Assembly (NCBI GenBank): GCA_033980235.1
Contig: CM067076.1
Location: forward strand, 35,398,209 to 35,462,208
DNA: 64,000 bases
Direction of reading: 5' to 3'
From: Diadema setosum
Taxonomy: Eukaryota; Echinodermata; Echinoidea; Diadematoida; Diadematidae
Below the pieces are notes generated by a model that was given only the letters and a program-made list of their open reading frames with translations, had not been told where the DNA came from and made no database searches. The translations under genes and the position numbers were made by a program. The first letter of the stretch is position 1; the number at the start of each line of letters is the position of its first letter. Of the stretch, positions 31,984 to 44,635 are shown one piece after another.

Positions 31984-33586
31984 AGCTCACCTGAGCCAAA
32001 GGCTCAAGTGAGGTATTGCGATCGCCCTTCGTCCGGCGTCCGGCGTCCGGCGTCCGGCGTCCGTCGTGCGCAAACTTTTTACATTTTCATCTTCTTGAAA
32101 ACCCCAAGACCGAATTTCATCAAACTTCGCAGGTAGCATCCCTAGGGGGTTAGGAACTCAATGTCTTAAAATGTGTGTACTTCTGCGGCAAAAGAGGGTA
32201 TAACTGGTTTTTGCTTGTTAGCTCACTTGAGCCAAAGGCTCAAGTGAGCTATTGCGATCGCCCTTCGTCCGGCGTGCGTAAACTTTTTACATTTTCATCT
32301 TCTTCTTGAAAACCCCAAGACCAAATTTCATCAAACTTCGCAGGTAGCATCCGTAGGGGGTTAGGAACTCAATTTTTTATAATGGGCACCATGCCCCACC
32401 CAGGGGGCCCCCAGGGGGGGCCCAAACCCCCCAAAATTAAGGAATCTGTAAAAATCTTCTTCTCTAGAACCAGAAGTGATAGAGCTGAAGTTAATACTAT
32501 GAGTTAGTACATTGATGACTGTAGTTTCAAGTTTGTTCATGGCAGAATCAGGGGTGCCCCCCTTGGGACCCAGGGGAGGGGGGGGGGGGGGGTGGGGAGG
32601 GGTTCTAATGGGGCCTAAATTGTACATTTTCATCTTCTTCTTGAGAACACCATGACCCATTTTCACCAAACTTGGCAGGTAGCATCCCTAGGGGGTTAGG
32701 AACTCAATTTGTTAAAATGGGCACCATGCCCCACCCAGGGGGCCCCCAGGGGGCCCAAACCCCCTAAAATTAAGGAATCCAGGTAAAAATTCTTTTCTCT
32801 AGAACCAGAAGTGATAGATTTAAGTTAATGCTATGAGTTAGTACAGTGATGACTGTAGTTTCAAGTTTGTTCGTGGCAGAATCAGGGGTGCCCCCCTTGG
32901 GACCCAGGGGAGGGGTGGGGAGGGGTCCTAATGGGGCCTAAATTGTACATTTTTATCTTCTTCTTGAGAACCCCATGACCCATTTTCACCAAACTTGGCA
33001 GGTAGCTTCCCTAGGGGGTTAGGATCTCAATTTGTTAAAATGGGCACCATGCCCCACCCACGGGGCCCCCAGGGGGCCCCCAGGGGGGCCCAAACCCCCA
33101 AAATGAAGGAATCTTTAAAAATCTTCTCTAGAATCAGAAGTTATAGAGCTAAGATAATACTATGAGTGAGTACATTAATGACTGTAGTTTCAAGTTTGTT
33201 CATAGCAGATCCAGGGGTCCGGTGCCCCTCTTGGGGGCGGGGTTGGGAAGGTCCAAATGGGGCCTGAATTGTACATTTTCATCTTCTTCCTGAAAACCTC
33301 ATGATGGATTTTCGTCAAACTTGGCAGGTAGCATCCCTAGGGGGTCAGGATCTCAATTTATCAAAATGGGCACCATGCCCCACCCAGAGGGCCCCAGGGG
33401 GACCCAATCCCCCAAATTAAGGAATCTTAAAAGATTTGGGCCCTTATTGTACATTTTCATCTTCTACTTGAGAATGCCTGGTCAAATTTTGGTAGAGCTG
33501 TGAATAATTTAGATTACCAGTAGTGACTGCGTGAAAGGTGAACTTGCGATACTGAGGTGAGCGCTAGACCCGCGGGTCTCTTGTTT
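31984..33586 (+). repeat. Kilobase repeat L, copy 2, with a duplicated start
   Basis: Same ends as 18587-19625 but about 560 bp longer, with five interior subunits. The first ~236 bp, including about 47 bp of flank (GTACTACTGCGGCAAAAGAG onward at about 31937-31983), is repeated at 32173-32220 and onward. GTCCGGC is tandemly repeated near 32030-32060. Confidence 0.9.
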
Positions 33587-33776
33587 TATTTGTAAGCAAT
33601 ATTGTGTCATCTATTTATATTGGTATTGAAACTTGCAGTGAACAGTGCTGCATGCATTTATGTCATTGTGCTATGGGCTGACTGTCAGTTACCTTGGTGA
33701 AATAAACATGGAAGAGGAATACCAAAGTGGTGGTATTTATCTGTTTGGATTCTTCAGGAGTCTTGTTATTCATCAT

Positions 33777-34276
33777 AAGCTGTGTTTACACCATGTTCTC
33801 AGCGGACACGGCAGCCCCATTTGCCCGAAACACAGTTCGCCGTGGGTAGATGAGACATTCTCCTGTTTTTCCCCCTTTGTTTTCTAGTTTTGTTCATTCC
33901 AGTCCTCGCCCCAATGAACAATTCGCTATCAGACGCTGTTCTCACGGCATTTGATCAGGCTCGACTATCAACATTTTCCTTTGCATTCCGCTACGGACCG
34001 CTTTCAAGTTGTGTTCGGTCTACTGCATGCTGCTGCATTTTGTTTAGTTTGCTCCGTTTTATCATGGCATACAAAATTCTTCACTAGCTCCGAGACTGCC
34101 ATGGAAAAATTTTTGACAGTTTAAAAATCTGACACGGCGTCCATGGCAATCACAGCCTGCCCCGTTTGACAATCCCATCTCATCGTGTCATTTCACATCC
34201 ATTCCGTTTATTCCATAGTGGCCTGAAACGGAGCTGCCATGTTTGCAGGGCTGGGAACATGGTGTAAACGCAGCTT
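33777..34276. mobile_element. 500-bp TIR element
   Basis: AAGCTGTGTTTACACCATGT plus TCTC at the left and GAACATGGTGTAAACGCAGC plus TT at the right are inverted. GACACGGC and CATGGC words recur inside. No transposase. Confidence 0.85.
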
Positions 34277-35519
34277 CATGATATATTTCATACAACTACA
34301 AGCTACCACAGCAGAGTGAGTGAGTGATTATGTGCCCAGGTTTCTTATGAGACGTACAAGTATTCTGCGATGCCCCTGTGATGATCTGTTGGTAGTGCCA
34401 GCATTCAATGCATCACTGTTGGGTCCCAGATGAAACTTTACTCCCAGTTATTTCAACGAAAGCAGATAACACATTCTTTGTTTTTTCTAACAGTCAGTGA
34501 TGAGTAAGTATTGGAGTACCCTGGTATTCTGATGGCCATGCAATGATATGGAATATAATTATACATACAAATCAATACCAAGTGAATACACCATGATATT
34601 GTGCAGACTCGACGTGTGGAACGATGACATTTGCACGAAATGATAACACACTTCATTATGAAAGAAAGAAAGAAATGTAGATGTGAAAACCAAGAATCAA
34701 TTCTCTTTTACGCTCCCATGTATTTTATTTTGAAATCACTCACAATCAAATCTATCACAGTGTTTGGAATGTGACGTAGTAGGTAGTGAGACCAGTGAAT
34801 GACGTATTTATCACGTTTATAGCTAATTTAAATACCATCTTGATGAATCATACTCAAATTACATGGCTTTTTTTACATGATTGGTTTACAGAACCTTGCT
34901 CTAGTTACTCTCCCTATGTGCAGCGTGGTATAAGTACCATAGTTTTGAGTCGAATTTCATCGTACTCGAGATGTATGTACATTATAGCTTGTAGGAATTA
35001 AAGCTAATCTTTACCACCGTAGTAGTAAGTAGTAACTACAGTTATTACCACGATGATGAACATCTTCCGTACTAATTGTAGCTTGTGTTAACCAAACGTT
35101 GTTATTGGATCATCAGGCAGTATTACCTTCTGGAACACTCGTATGCTTCATTCCATTACCGAAAACAATGACTTGAGCGCACTTAAATGCAAATGTTGCA
35201 GACCTTCACAGGGGCATAAAGAGTGTGCCGCAACCCTGGATGTATACAATGTTAAAGGTCTTCACATTCATAATTACTTTGCTTTTGAGAGCTAGGTTTC
35301 AATTTAGTCTAGGTCAACCGAAGTTCACTTCATGAGAGACCTATGGCGATGGTATCTACACTGTAATTCGGGAGACAAAACATAGAATCATCTTGAAAGG
35401 AAAATGAAACTACCATGGTTTTACATTTATTACATTGTAGTTACTCCCTACTAATTCACAACACAACACACTGATTTTAGTCTTGGTGCCAGAGGCTGAG
35501 CATTGCTTTACCTTCACCC
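34277..35519. other. Intergenic, nothing recognised
   Basis: No gene, RNA or repeat structure supported. Confidence 0.45.
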
Positions 35520-35960
35520 CATTTTTTTTTTATGCCTCCGCCACGAAGTGGTGCCGGAGGCATTATTTCTTATGGTTTTTACCCTATTTCAAGCCAAGTA
35601 CTGAATTCAAATCTGGGTGATGTAACTCTTGCATCCTTGAAATTTTTGAGACATTCTAAATAACTGCCCTATTTTGAGTGCGCTGAGTTCTTGGCGCTGA
35701 TCTTATCTCTTTCATCTATAGATGTTCTGAGATATGTAAGATGACCGACAAACTGGCCACTAAAATCGCTGTGAAAATTGTCTGCCAATGTCTGAAATCC
35801 TTCCATTTTGTGTGTGTGTGTGTATGTGTGTGTATGTGTGTGTAAATGGTGAATACTGAAACAAGTTTTTTTTTTCTTTAATTCCTTCTCAAGGGCACTC
35901 ACGCCAAACCTGGATGGTGTAATTCTTGTATCCTTGAATATTTGAGATATTCAATTTCCT
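35520..35960. repeat. Repeat with CCTCCGCCACGAAGTGG hairpin
   Basis: Opens with GCCTCCGCCACGAAGTGGTG plus CCGGAGGC. It then has two related subunits, each with a TGGATGGTGTAATTCTTG-like stretch, separated by a (TG)n tract at about 35811-35843. A reverse-complement relative lies at about 38225-38390. Confidence 0.7.
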
Positions 35961-38224
35961 TTTGAATAGTGAAAAATTATGCTCTGATAAAGTGATTCAA
36001 AAATAATGATAGAGCAAATAATTTGTGTCTTATTTAGATTCCAGTTGAGCAAATTTGTCAAGTCAGCCAGAATGGTATCCGGTTGCCTCCCACATACTCT
36101 ATACCAAGATATCCCAGTAAATGATTTTTGAAAGGATGTTTTCACGTGAATACTGAAAAGGTTGATATAGCATCCTCTTTGAGAGATGGAAGTCTGACAC
36201 TTCCTAACACAGGGATATTATGAGAGATAACTTTATTACATACAAAATGACAATAAAGATGGGCGCCAAGATGGCTGATCTCAAGAAGTGAAGTTACTCT
36301 CTTTCAGCTGATGTCAGAATTTTTTTTGTTTTTTGTTTTAATGTTGAAACTCGTTTCGTGCTTAAATTTTCAAGAATTTTTTATTATATTCTCATAGCAC
36401 CATTAGAATTGGTGGATGGGGGGGGGGGGGGGGTGCTGGAGACACCGAAAGTGATACTCCCAACAAGAAGATATTTCCCGCGCGGGAAAATAGTGCATAG
36501 ATTACTTGCGTGCCACCTTTGCATCCAAGAAAATTTGGCTTCGGCGCCAATCATACAGTCTCTACTTATTATGTTGACTTTTTGTTGTACATGTATTGAT
36601 AGGAACATAAATGAATAGTGAAACATTGCGTATCTGGTGTACTTTTGTTGGATACAACAGAAGAAACCACAATCCTAGAGTTCCCGTAATTCTATACAAA
36701 ACAGCGGTGTGCATCTCTTTTATTGGCTTTTAGGTGTTCTGCATGAATAATTCCCACGGTAGCCTAGTCTTTTCTTGCCAGCCGCTTTCCTAAAATCTAG
36801 AGAGGAGAGCGTCCATCAAACAGCTGCACAACCAAGAACCAAGTATTTTGGTCGATGCGAAAAAGACTTGGAGACCAAACCCGTATTGTCCAGATTAAAC
36901 GCCCACAATGTATCGACAGAGTAAAGAATTAACCCCATCGAAACCATAATCCCAGAGTTCCCTTAATTTTGCAAACAAAATGTTGTGAATAGTGATGGCA
37001 GTTTCAATACAACTGTTGGTAGACCTTACCCGTCGCTGAAAAGAACTTTGACACCAAGCGTTCTTTCAGTAATCTATGGTCGAGGATTGAATTTCAAAAG
37101 ACTGGGGTGGTTATAGGCCGTACGGATTGCATTTATAAGCATATCACTTTATCTACCCATATTTATTCTCTCCGCATTTACCCACGGCATAGGCGCAAAA
37201 TGTAAGAATACTTTGGTGCCACACCCCACCCATACTAAACGCATATACAGCAAGGCTCAAGTTGCCCCTCTCTTAATTCATTACCTCAAGTTACGGATCT
37301 AATATACACCTCAAACAAAAGCTGTATGATTAATGAAATGAGCTCGCAATTTTGTGTAGTAGAATATACTGTTCCTGCCTGAATATCCACTTCATGCCTG
37401 GTTTTCCTTTTCTTAACACTGGTCATTCTTACATGAACTCTATGACACATTATCGTTTCGCTCAAAAATCACATCACGAATAAAGGAATTTAAAGGCAAG
37501 TAGTAGAATGTAACTTAACTTCATTGATTCAGTCATTCCTTGAAAACTATGTTCGTAGGCTATGGAAATGTCAGTGAAGATACCAGCACAGCCGTGATGA
37601 TATTGATCATTCCTAAATAGGTTTTGGCATTTATTACTGTAGATCCCGGTGTTTAACCCGGTGTTGTGGTCAAGCCTCACATCCAACTTGACCCCATGGA
37701 AGACCAGCTTAGCGTATAATAATAATGATTATAGTGATAGGCAGTTAAAGTAGTATGGAGAAGCATGGAGGGAAATGAAAAAGGATTGACTGATGAGGGT
37801 TTTCTCTACTAACTGGCGTCACGTTGGAAGCCCGTCTCTTTTTATTTTTTTTTCTTTTCTTTTATTTTTTTTTGGGGTATAGTAAAACGTTTCAGTAATA
37901 ATATTATCTCATGTCAGACTTTCTTCTAGATAGTGTTATGCAGTGTTATATCATGTTATGAGGCATGTTCATTATTGGGAAATCTTAGTATAAATTATGA
38001 TTATGGTGGCCATTTTAGATACCATTTTGGCTGATTTAACAAAAATGTCAAATTCGCTGAAGTGAAATATATATAAAAATTCATATTTTTGGTCTTGGTT
38101 TTTCACCCTTGGTTCAATCTCTCGAATCACTATAGAGCACAATCAATCTTTTGCCATAAGAATGTAAAATGTTAGATTTTGAAAGGCCTTTTAATATGGA
38201 GTTGAGTCAAGACCATTTTCTTTC
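35961..38224. other. Intergenic between repeats and the receptor gene
   Basis: Includes a G-run at about 36419-36434 and T-rich tracts near 37845-37875. No supported gene. Confidence 0.45.
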
Positions 38225-38390
38225 TTTCTTTTTTTTTTTTCATCATAGGATAGTGAACACAGATTTCAGATTTTGACAGTCATTTTGGTAATCATTTCGT
38301 TGGTCATCTTGAATATCTCTAAATCTAGAAGGATGCAAAAGTTGCAACATCCAGATTTGAATTCAGCGCACTCGAAATAGGATACAACCA
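38225..38390 (-). repeat. Inverted relative of the 35520-35960 repeat
   Basis: On the minus strand it reads TTTCGAGTGCGCTGAATTCA, then a GGATGTTGCAACTTTTGCAT-like stretch, matching the unit near 35590-35700. Confidence 0.6.
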
Positions 38391-38499
38391 TGAAAAAAAA
38401 AAGAAAACATTTGAAAACATTTGAAAACACGGTAAGGCTTTATCAAGATTATCAAGATGGTTCTTTCTCCAACTATCGACAACGTCAGCTTGCGTGTTT

Positions 38500-38596
38500 T
38501 TTTTCTCTCTCTCTCTCTCTCTCTCTCTCCCTCTCTATCTCTATCTATCTATCTATCTATAATCTGTATCTCTCTCTCTCTCTCTCTCTCTCTGTA
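38500..38596. repeat. (CT)n and (CTAT)n microsatellite
   Basis: Runs of TCTC interrupted by four or five CTAT units, downstream of the receptor gene. Confidence 0.95.
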
Positions 38597-38637
38597 CCTG
38601 TTCCTCTCTGAAACAGCATTGTGAATGATGGTGAATG

Positions 38638-38643
38638 TTTATT
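38638..38643 (-). terminator. Receptor polyadenylation signal candidate
   Basis: AATAAA on the minus strand, about 65 bases after the receptor stop codon. Confidence 0.45.
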
Positions 38644-38705
38644 TCTATCTTTGCGATGACTATTATACGAACATAATGTCAACGCCAGCGGTCCGAAAAG
38701 ACAAA

Positions 38706-38980
38706 TCATTTACCGTCTCGGTTACCCGCCTTCTTGGTTTCCTTCCGCTGTGAAATACAGCAGCTGAATTTACTACGGATAGCGCGGTAGTCTGCTTTCA
38801 GCCGCGCCTTGATTCGCCTGTTCATGAGGGCGTAGATGAGTGGATCCAGCAGAGAGTTGGTGAAGCTGAACCACATGGCCGCCACACCTGCCCAGTGGGG
38901 GACGGTCAGAGGTATGAAGCAGGATCGGATGACGGCATAGGGCGTCCAGCACACCAGCGAGGACAGGATCAAGAAAGTAC
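38706..38980 (-). CDS. GPCR coding exon 4 (TM6, TM7, C-tail)
   Basis: Acceptor attcccctcag|GTACTT completes the split Gly codon and continues TFLILSSLVCWTPYAV. Encodes ECL3, TM7 DPLIYALMNRRIK, helix 8 and a short tail ending at TGA. Confidence 0.93.
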
Positions 38981-41900
38981 CTGAGGGGAATCAATCGCCC
39001 AAGTTAGATCATCAATTTGTCAAATCAGACCATCAAATCAGTCCGTCAGTCCAAATTAGATCATCAATCAGTCCGTCCTCAACGTCTTGTTTGAGGACGG
39101 ATTGATTTTGCTACAACACGCAATTACCATAGACACCTGCCCGAGTATACTCGGGACTCGTCCTCAACGGGTTCATTCCCAAGTGACTATTCGTTAGGAT
39201 TTCGACCATTAGAACTCGAATCAACCATTAGAAAACCATAAAGCTAATGGTTTCAATAATGGAAAGTGAAGCACGTACTAGTTGGACCATATAGACTGAA
39301 CCATTTGGAAACTATGAGACATTGTTGTACAGCATATGAAACGCACTGACAAACAGCAAACCCTGAACTTTGGCCCATTGAACCATTAGAAAACCTTGTA
39401 ATAGAAATGTAGCTTACTGGCCCATTAGAAAACCATTAGGCCAATGGACCATAAGAAATTTGTAGCAAACGATACAAAGAAACCTACAGAAGAATTAGAA
39501 TACAGATCAAAATGATGTAGAAATTGCAATTTGGACATTTTAATGGACCGTTACTATTACCTAATTATATTTAACTGTTTGTCACATTGATATCAATGTA
39601 AAATTCTATTAAGAAACCACTAAGACAGTACACGCAGTACCATGAGACGTCTAATGGAATCACAAGAATTCTTTATATGGCTTGTAATGGAATTTCGACC
39701 TGGGTTACAATATCCTCGAATTATATGCTGAGAGGTTCCAAATTCAATATTCCTATCTTTATCTTTTCATGCGCTACTATGTGACAAGAATGATCTTCTC
39801 TCCTGCTCTCTCCCTCTCTATTTATCTCTATATCTATCTATCTATATTATTCTCTTACACTATCAGTTTTTCCAATCAGTAAGTTGGAAAGGGTTCATTT
39901 CTAAACCTTTTCCTCCAAACAGCCCAACCTACCAGTCAGAGCAACTTGCTTGTCAGCACGCAATTTCGTGAGGCGTTTCTTGATTCTTCTCGTCCCGCGT
40001 TTCGTCACCGCTCTCTGGTACAGCTTTCCCTGCAGCCGTTGTCGGTGGTAGGTCGAGGCGCTACGCTGACATTTTGTTGTCTTTGCCTCGCTGGGATGCC
40101 TTCGGGAGGACGAGAGGCAGAAGAAAGACTTCGATCGACCAAGTTTCCCAGGCAGGGGAGCAACGGAAGAGCGTCCTCTTCGCACGTCCAAAGACACTGA
40201 CTTTAACGCCAAATTCGAGAGCCTCGCGTCGAACTTGTCGGCGGGTCTTTGCGGAATGGTTGAGGGGTTTTTAGCGAAAGTGTCGTCTGTTATTCCATTG
40301 TCGGACCCTGTCGTAAACGCGAAGTCGACATTGGAGAAAGTCACATTCCCTTGACGATCTGAATAGCGGCTTTTGTCGCGTCGCGATTCGAACTCGTCCT
40401 TGGTGTTCAAGTCGGCCAGATTCGACATCGATAGCGACACGGACTTCTTCATCTGCACTTGTCTCCATGGTACGGTCACTGTCGACGACAAGGCCTCTCC
40501 CGAGCTCCCCACTGTGGAAACAGGCGGAGTATACGTCATGTCTCCTGTATCCTCGACGGATTTCTGTGTGGTAATAAGAATGTATTCAAATTCATAATAC
40601 CCCCAAAGTGTCACGGAGCTCTTGAAGCTCACTGAAAGACGATCACAATCAACAAATTTACGGATAGACTTACAGACATTTTGGTAAAAATAAACATATC
40701 ACTGGTGGATAGGTTGCTGAGTGTGAATGGCAAAGTTTATAGCACGAGATATGGTTATATATTGACTTGTTGCTCAGTCATTGCCGTAATTTTCCAGTGC
40801 ACACTTCATCCTATCTCAACAGACATAGCGTGTGTGTGTTATGCTGTCTCGGATTATAGCATGGAGAGATTTACTACATACACTTTGTTGGTCAGGGTTT
40901 CCATAAGTGTTAATTTGTATATGTATTGAATAATGATCTTTATTGTTGCACCATGTACTTTGGCTCTAGCTTTTATAAAAGTATGAATTTGGTGATCATG
41001 GGGTTGCATTTTTATTCAACTCCACTCTGCTAGTCATTATTGTCTGGAATAGTTACGTTAGATGGCTTTTGCAACGAAACCTGGAATTTGGAAGAAACCC
41101 TCGAATTCCCCCCCCCCCCCCCTGCAATGGAGTGGCTTGAGCAGTGGGGTCATTTTTATCATCATCCAGTGCGAGCGTGTGAGTGTCAAACCTTTCTGTG
41201 ACAAAGTCACTGGATTATGGTGTACAACTGGAAAAGCAGACCACATCAAGCAGCTCATTTCCTCCCATATTGCGATTTCCAACCTTTATTATTAGTCCTA
41301 TATTCATCTATACATTATAAAATTCCTTGAAAATCAAAACATTCCCTTTGCATTGGGAATCATATTGAAATATCAAAGATATGCTAAGAATGGCCCTATA
41401 TCTCCAATGATAAGGAGTCCTTCAAATATTTAATAAAAAAAGAAAGAAAAACAAATCCTGGATCCCGACTATGATACTCATTATTGCCAAAATTTAATCA
41501 ACTGTTCCTTGGGTCGTTATCAATAATTATTCCTGAAAATTAAGATCAGTTGAGAACTTTTTGAGTTATTCCAGAAATATACAAACAAGCCAACTAGCGC
41601 CGACAAAAACACACCTACTTGGCGGAGGTAAAAATGAGGCTTCTGGTGTGCAATATATATTATGGAGTTACAGAAGTTTCAGTGGCGCGTCCCCTCTTTA
41701 TCTTTTTTTTTTAAACAAAAGAAAAAAAAAACGGGGGGGGGGGGAGTGTGCCCCCCTTTAATTTTGTAAAGGCGCCTCCCTTTATAGAATTCCTGGATCC
41801 GCCCTTGAGTTTGGACCCTTTATATTTGTAAAGATAGCATTGCCCTAAATACCGGTAGAACAGCCTTATTAAGACTGGCATGTCGATAGTTAATTTGTGC

Positions 41901-42072
41901 AGTGACTTCGGATGAGATACATTATTCCAGACCCATGATGTACCGGCTCGTGGATCGAAAGAATTGAAATTCACGTGCTTCTTCTTCTACTTTTTCTTTA
42001 TTATTGTTATTACTATTATTATTATTATCATTGTTACTATTTTCATCGTTATCATTATTATTATTATTATTA

Positions 42073-42112
<40 letters not shown>

Positions 42113-43032
42113 CATCATCATCATCATCATCATTGCTATTATTATCATTGTCATAGGAATGGCATGGACAAACCTGACGTGGTGACTGCGTCTGCCAATA
42201 TACTATATAGTATGGAGCTTTATTGTGATGAAGAAGTGGAACTTAACTGTGTATACACCTTGTTGTAATGAAGTTTGTATAACGTGGTGCAATTTGCAAA
42301 GAGTAGGGAATATGTGCAGGTGGCTTGGTGTCATGACAACAGTGGAGAAACTTACTTCAGTGAAACTGCTACTGACTGGTGTTTTAACTGTACTGTGAGC
42401 TCGCAGCTTAATCTGTTTCTTCCAGATGGTGTAAAACACGACAAAGTAACAAACAATCATGACAGGGATCGTCAGCACGTAGTTAATGACGAAACCAATG
42501 ACGTAGAAGAAACATCCATCCCAAGTGGGCGAGCAGTGGTGAGTGTCCTCTTCGTACTCAAAGGAGGAGTGCAAGCGAAAGAGGGGGGCCGATCCAAAGG
42601 TGCAGGAAGCCACCCAGATGGCGACGATCATAGCGCACGAACGGCGGTGGTTAGGCGGAAATCGCGCTGACCAGACGACCGACAGGTACCGATCAATCGC
42701 TACACAGGTGATCGTAGCAAAGCTAGATGCGGACAAAGACACTCCCCAAAATCCGGTAAACTGCATGGTCCAAATGAATGAGACGAATGTTAAGATGTAA
42801 AGAACAAATAAAGTTTCAATAAAGCAACTTCAAGAATTTATCAGAAAATGTCAAGTTCGACCAATACAATGTGTCCACGTTTCTGAAGTGTAGGCCTATT
42901 ACATGTATTTTTTTTTCTTCTTCTTTTGTTACTGTTATGTTGGTTTTGCTAATGCTATTGTGTTTTCCAGTCATTTTGTATGAATAGCTCCAGTGCGATT
43001 AGAAACACCAGTATGAAGCGCCATAAAATCCA

Positions 43033-43070
<38 letters not shown>

Positions 43071-43089
43071 ACTAATAATAATAATAATA

Positions 43090-43124
<35 letters not shown>

Positions 43125-43127
43125 TAC

Positions 43128-43169
<42 letters not shown>

Positions 43170-43948
43170 CATCATCATCATTATCATTATCATTATTATT
43201 CCTCTGACCAATAAGGGTCAAATTCATCACCAGGTAAATACATCGATTGGTTTATGGATAGCGCAACAACAGATTGGGAAGTTCATAGTCATGTCTGATC
43301 TTAGTCGGTAGCCATTTCTGTATAATTACGTAACGTTTTCCAATTTTCAAGAAAAATGTAGCTTTCTATCACAGTCCATTACAGTGCGCGCACGGCCAAA
43401 CTATCGTGTGTCATATACGCCATCAACATGATCAATACAAGTGATGGGGCTAGCACAGAAACACTAATCTCTATGTAACGGGAACATTATATTTCACACA
43501 AGCACACAAACTAAATATCCATGCACTACAGATTGTTTTAACAACCTTTTGTTCAACCTAATAAAAACTCCTGAAATCGATCTGCATTCTATCCATTAAT
43601 CTTTTCACTTACGTCACACAAGACACGGTGTGTTGTGAGAAGTTGACCGTTGTCAAAGAGGGACACCATTGAGAAGACCATGCTGGTGACCGCAAGTCCC
43701 AGGTCCGTGATCATCAAGTTCAAGATTAGTAAATTGTGTGGATTTTTCCTCAAAAGCCTTACGCGAAGGATGGTTACTATGGCAACCATGTTGGCTACTA
43801 TCGCGCCAAGCATGATAATGGCGAGTGTGGTGATCTCAAGTACCTCCGCCCACAATTCGTGACGATGGTGATCAGAAGAGATGTTTCTGACAGAGCTTGA
43901 CATATCCATCGTGAGCTCAACGTCCTGCTCCAAAGTGTACATCTCCAT
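38706..43948 (-). CDS. Class A orphan-type G-protein-coupled receptor, 4 coding exons
   Basis: Minus-strand exons 43613-43948, 42356-42760, 39933-40563 and 38706-38980 join into 549 codons, 548 residues. Visible landmarks: N-glycosylation site N22; TM1 with GAIVANMVAIV; TM2 LNLMITDLGLAV with the conserved Asp; C111 of the TM3-ECL2 disulfide; DRY at 135-137, exactly 25 residues after that Cys; TM4 Trp; ECL2 Cys in THHCSPTW; TM5 Pro; TM6 CWTPY at 468-472; TM7 DPLIY at 503-507 in place of NPxxY; a Cys-Cys pair at 531-532 after helix 8, suited to palmitoylation. The third intracellular loop is about 220 residues, Ser/Thr/Arg-rich and basic at its end. The retinal lysine position is Phe, so it is not an opsin. 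TM7 faintly resembles GPR161 and related orphans. The ligand is unknown. Confidence 0.92.
38981..39932. other. GPCR intron 3 with CCATTAG word repeats
   Basis: Between about 39205 and 39450 the words CCATTAGAAAACC and CCATTAGG recur several times at irregular spacing. Upstream, ATCATCAATCAGTCCGTC-like words repeat at 39010-39080. A (CTAT)n tract lies near 39818-39846. Confidence 0.6.
39933..40563 (-). CDS. GPCR coding exon 3 (third intracellular loop)
   Basis: Acceptor attaccacacag|AAATCC, donor GACTG|gtaggt. Encodes about 210 residues, mostly loop rich in Ser, Thr, Arg and Lys, ending in KKRLTKLRADKQVALT, the start of TM6. Confidence 0.9.
40564..42355. other. GPCR intron 2
   Basis: Contains a C-run at about 41109-41122, a diverged repeat-H-like tail ending near 41630 (TACTTGGCGGAGGTAAAAATG), a G-run at about 41733-41745 and the (ATT)n block below. 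No other coding sequence. Confidence 0.55.
41999..42134. repeat. (ATT)n/(ATC)n microsatellite
   Basis: Long trinucleotide run of TTA units with interspersed TCA units. Confidence 0.97.
42356..42760 (-). CDS. GPCR coding exon 2 (TM3 to start of loop 3)
   Basis: Acceptor ggaccatgcag|TTTACC; this cut gives the family-exact 25-residue distance from TM3 Cys to the DRY Arg. Donor ACTGAA|gtaagt. Encodes TM3, DRY, TM4, ECL2 and TM5. Confidence 0.93.
43036..43200. repeat. (AAT)n to (ATT)n microsatellite, self-complementary
   Basis: The run is AAT on the left and switches to ATT near 43090, so the two halves are inverted. Lies in GPCR intron 1. Confidence 0.97.
43613..43948 (-). CDS. GPCR coding exon 1 (N-terminus to start of TM3)
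   Basis: The ATG at 43948 is preceded in frame by TGA ten codons upstream, so it is the first possible start. Donor TGTGAC|gtaagt, phase 0. Encodes the extracellular tail, TM1, TM2 and the first TM3 residues including the disulfide Cys. Confidence 0.92.
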
Positions 43949-44635
43949 ACCAACATCAAGTACCTCAAACAGGTGTCAATAATACCTACATGTTCGTCGC
44001 CAAAGCTGGCGATTTCTGCGTTTCGACAAGATCGTAGATCCTCACTTTCTATGATCTTCCCAAGGAGATCGGAGCGATAGCCCGTCTTTCACGCTCGCAC
44101 AATGCTTCTCGGAGAGCAATTAAATCAGAAGTGAGGGTGATGCGCAAAGCTTTTGTCCTACCAGCCTCACAGCCCACGTTACTTTCACTTAACGCTTAAT
44201 GTCCAGTCGGATTATCACACTGATATATCATCGGGGAACTTCATGGTGTATTCCCGGAACGTTATTTCAGTTTTGACTTCCCACACGTCAGGAAGATATC
44301 AAATAGCACTTCTTCCTCCTTCTGCTCTCATACATCTCAAATTTCTCAGCGGGAGAAAAAGATGTGTAGAACTCTTGCGTCAGTTTCAAGTTGCAATTAG
44401 AAAAATGAAAAAAAAAAATCATTGTGAGACTTGAATGAGAATTGTTTTCAAGACAGTCACACAGGTGCAGTGAATAAAAATGCAAAGTCCATGCCAAATG
44501 GTACCATTTTCCTTTCCTAATTGTCGTGTACCACCCTATAATGCGTTATGTATAGTTTTATTGAACATTATGTGTTTCGTATATATCTTGAGCTATTGTC
44601 TATAGTATTGTCTGTTTCTTGTTCAAAAGTAATGA

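Noticed and set aside
32361..32669. Proline-rich minus-strand frame in repeat L
   Set aside because: Generated by G/C runs in a non-coding repeat; not kept in the other copy.
38706..38980. Opsin identity for the receptor
   Set aside because: The retinal-binding lysine position in TM7 is Phe.
39946..40597. Plus-strand open frames opposite receptor exon 3
   Set aside because: Shadows of the minus-strand receptor exon, which has splice sites and family motifs.
41964..42268. Long Ile- or Tyr-rich open frames
   Set aside because: Translation of the (ATT)n microsatellite in a receptor intron.
42203..42352. Extension of the receptor exon 2 frame past the donor
   Set aside because: The frame simply runs into intron 2; the gtaagt donor and the phase match with exon 3 end the exon at 42356.
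42275..42800. Plus-strand open frames opposite receptor exon 2
   Set aside because: Antisense shadows of TM3-TM5.
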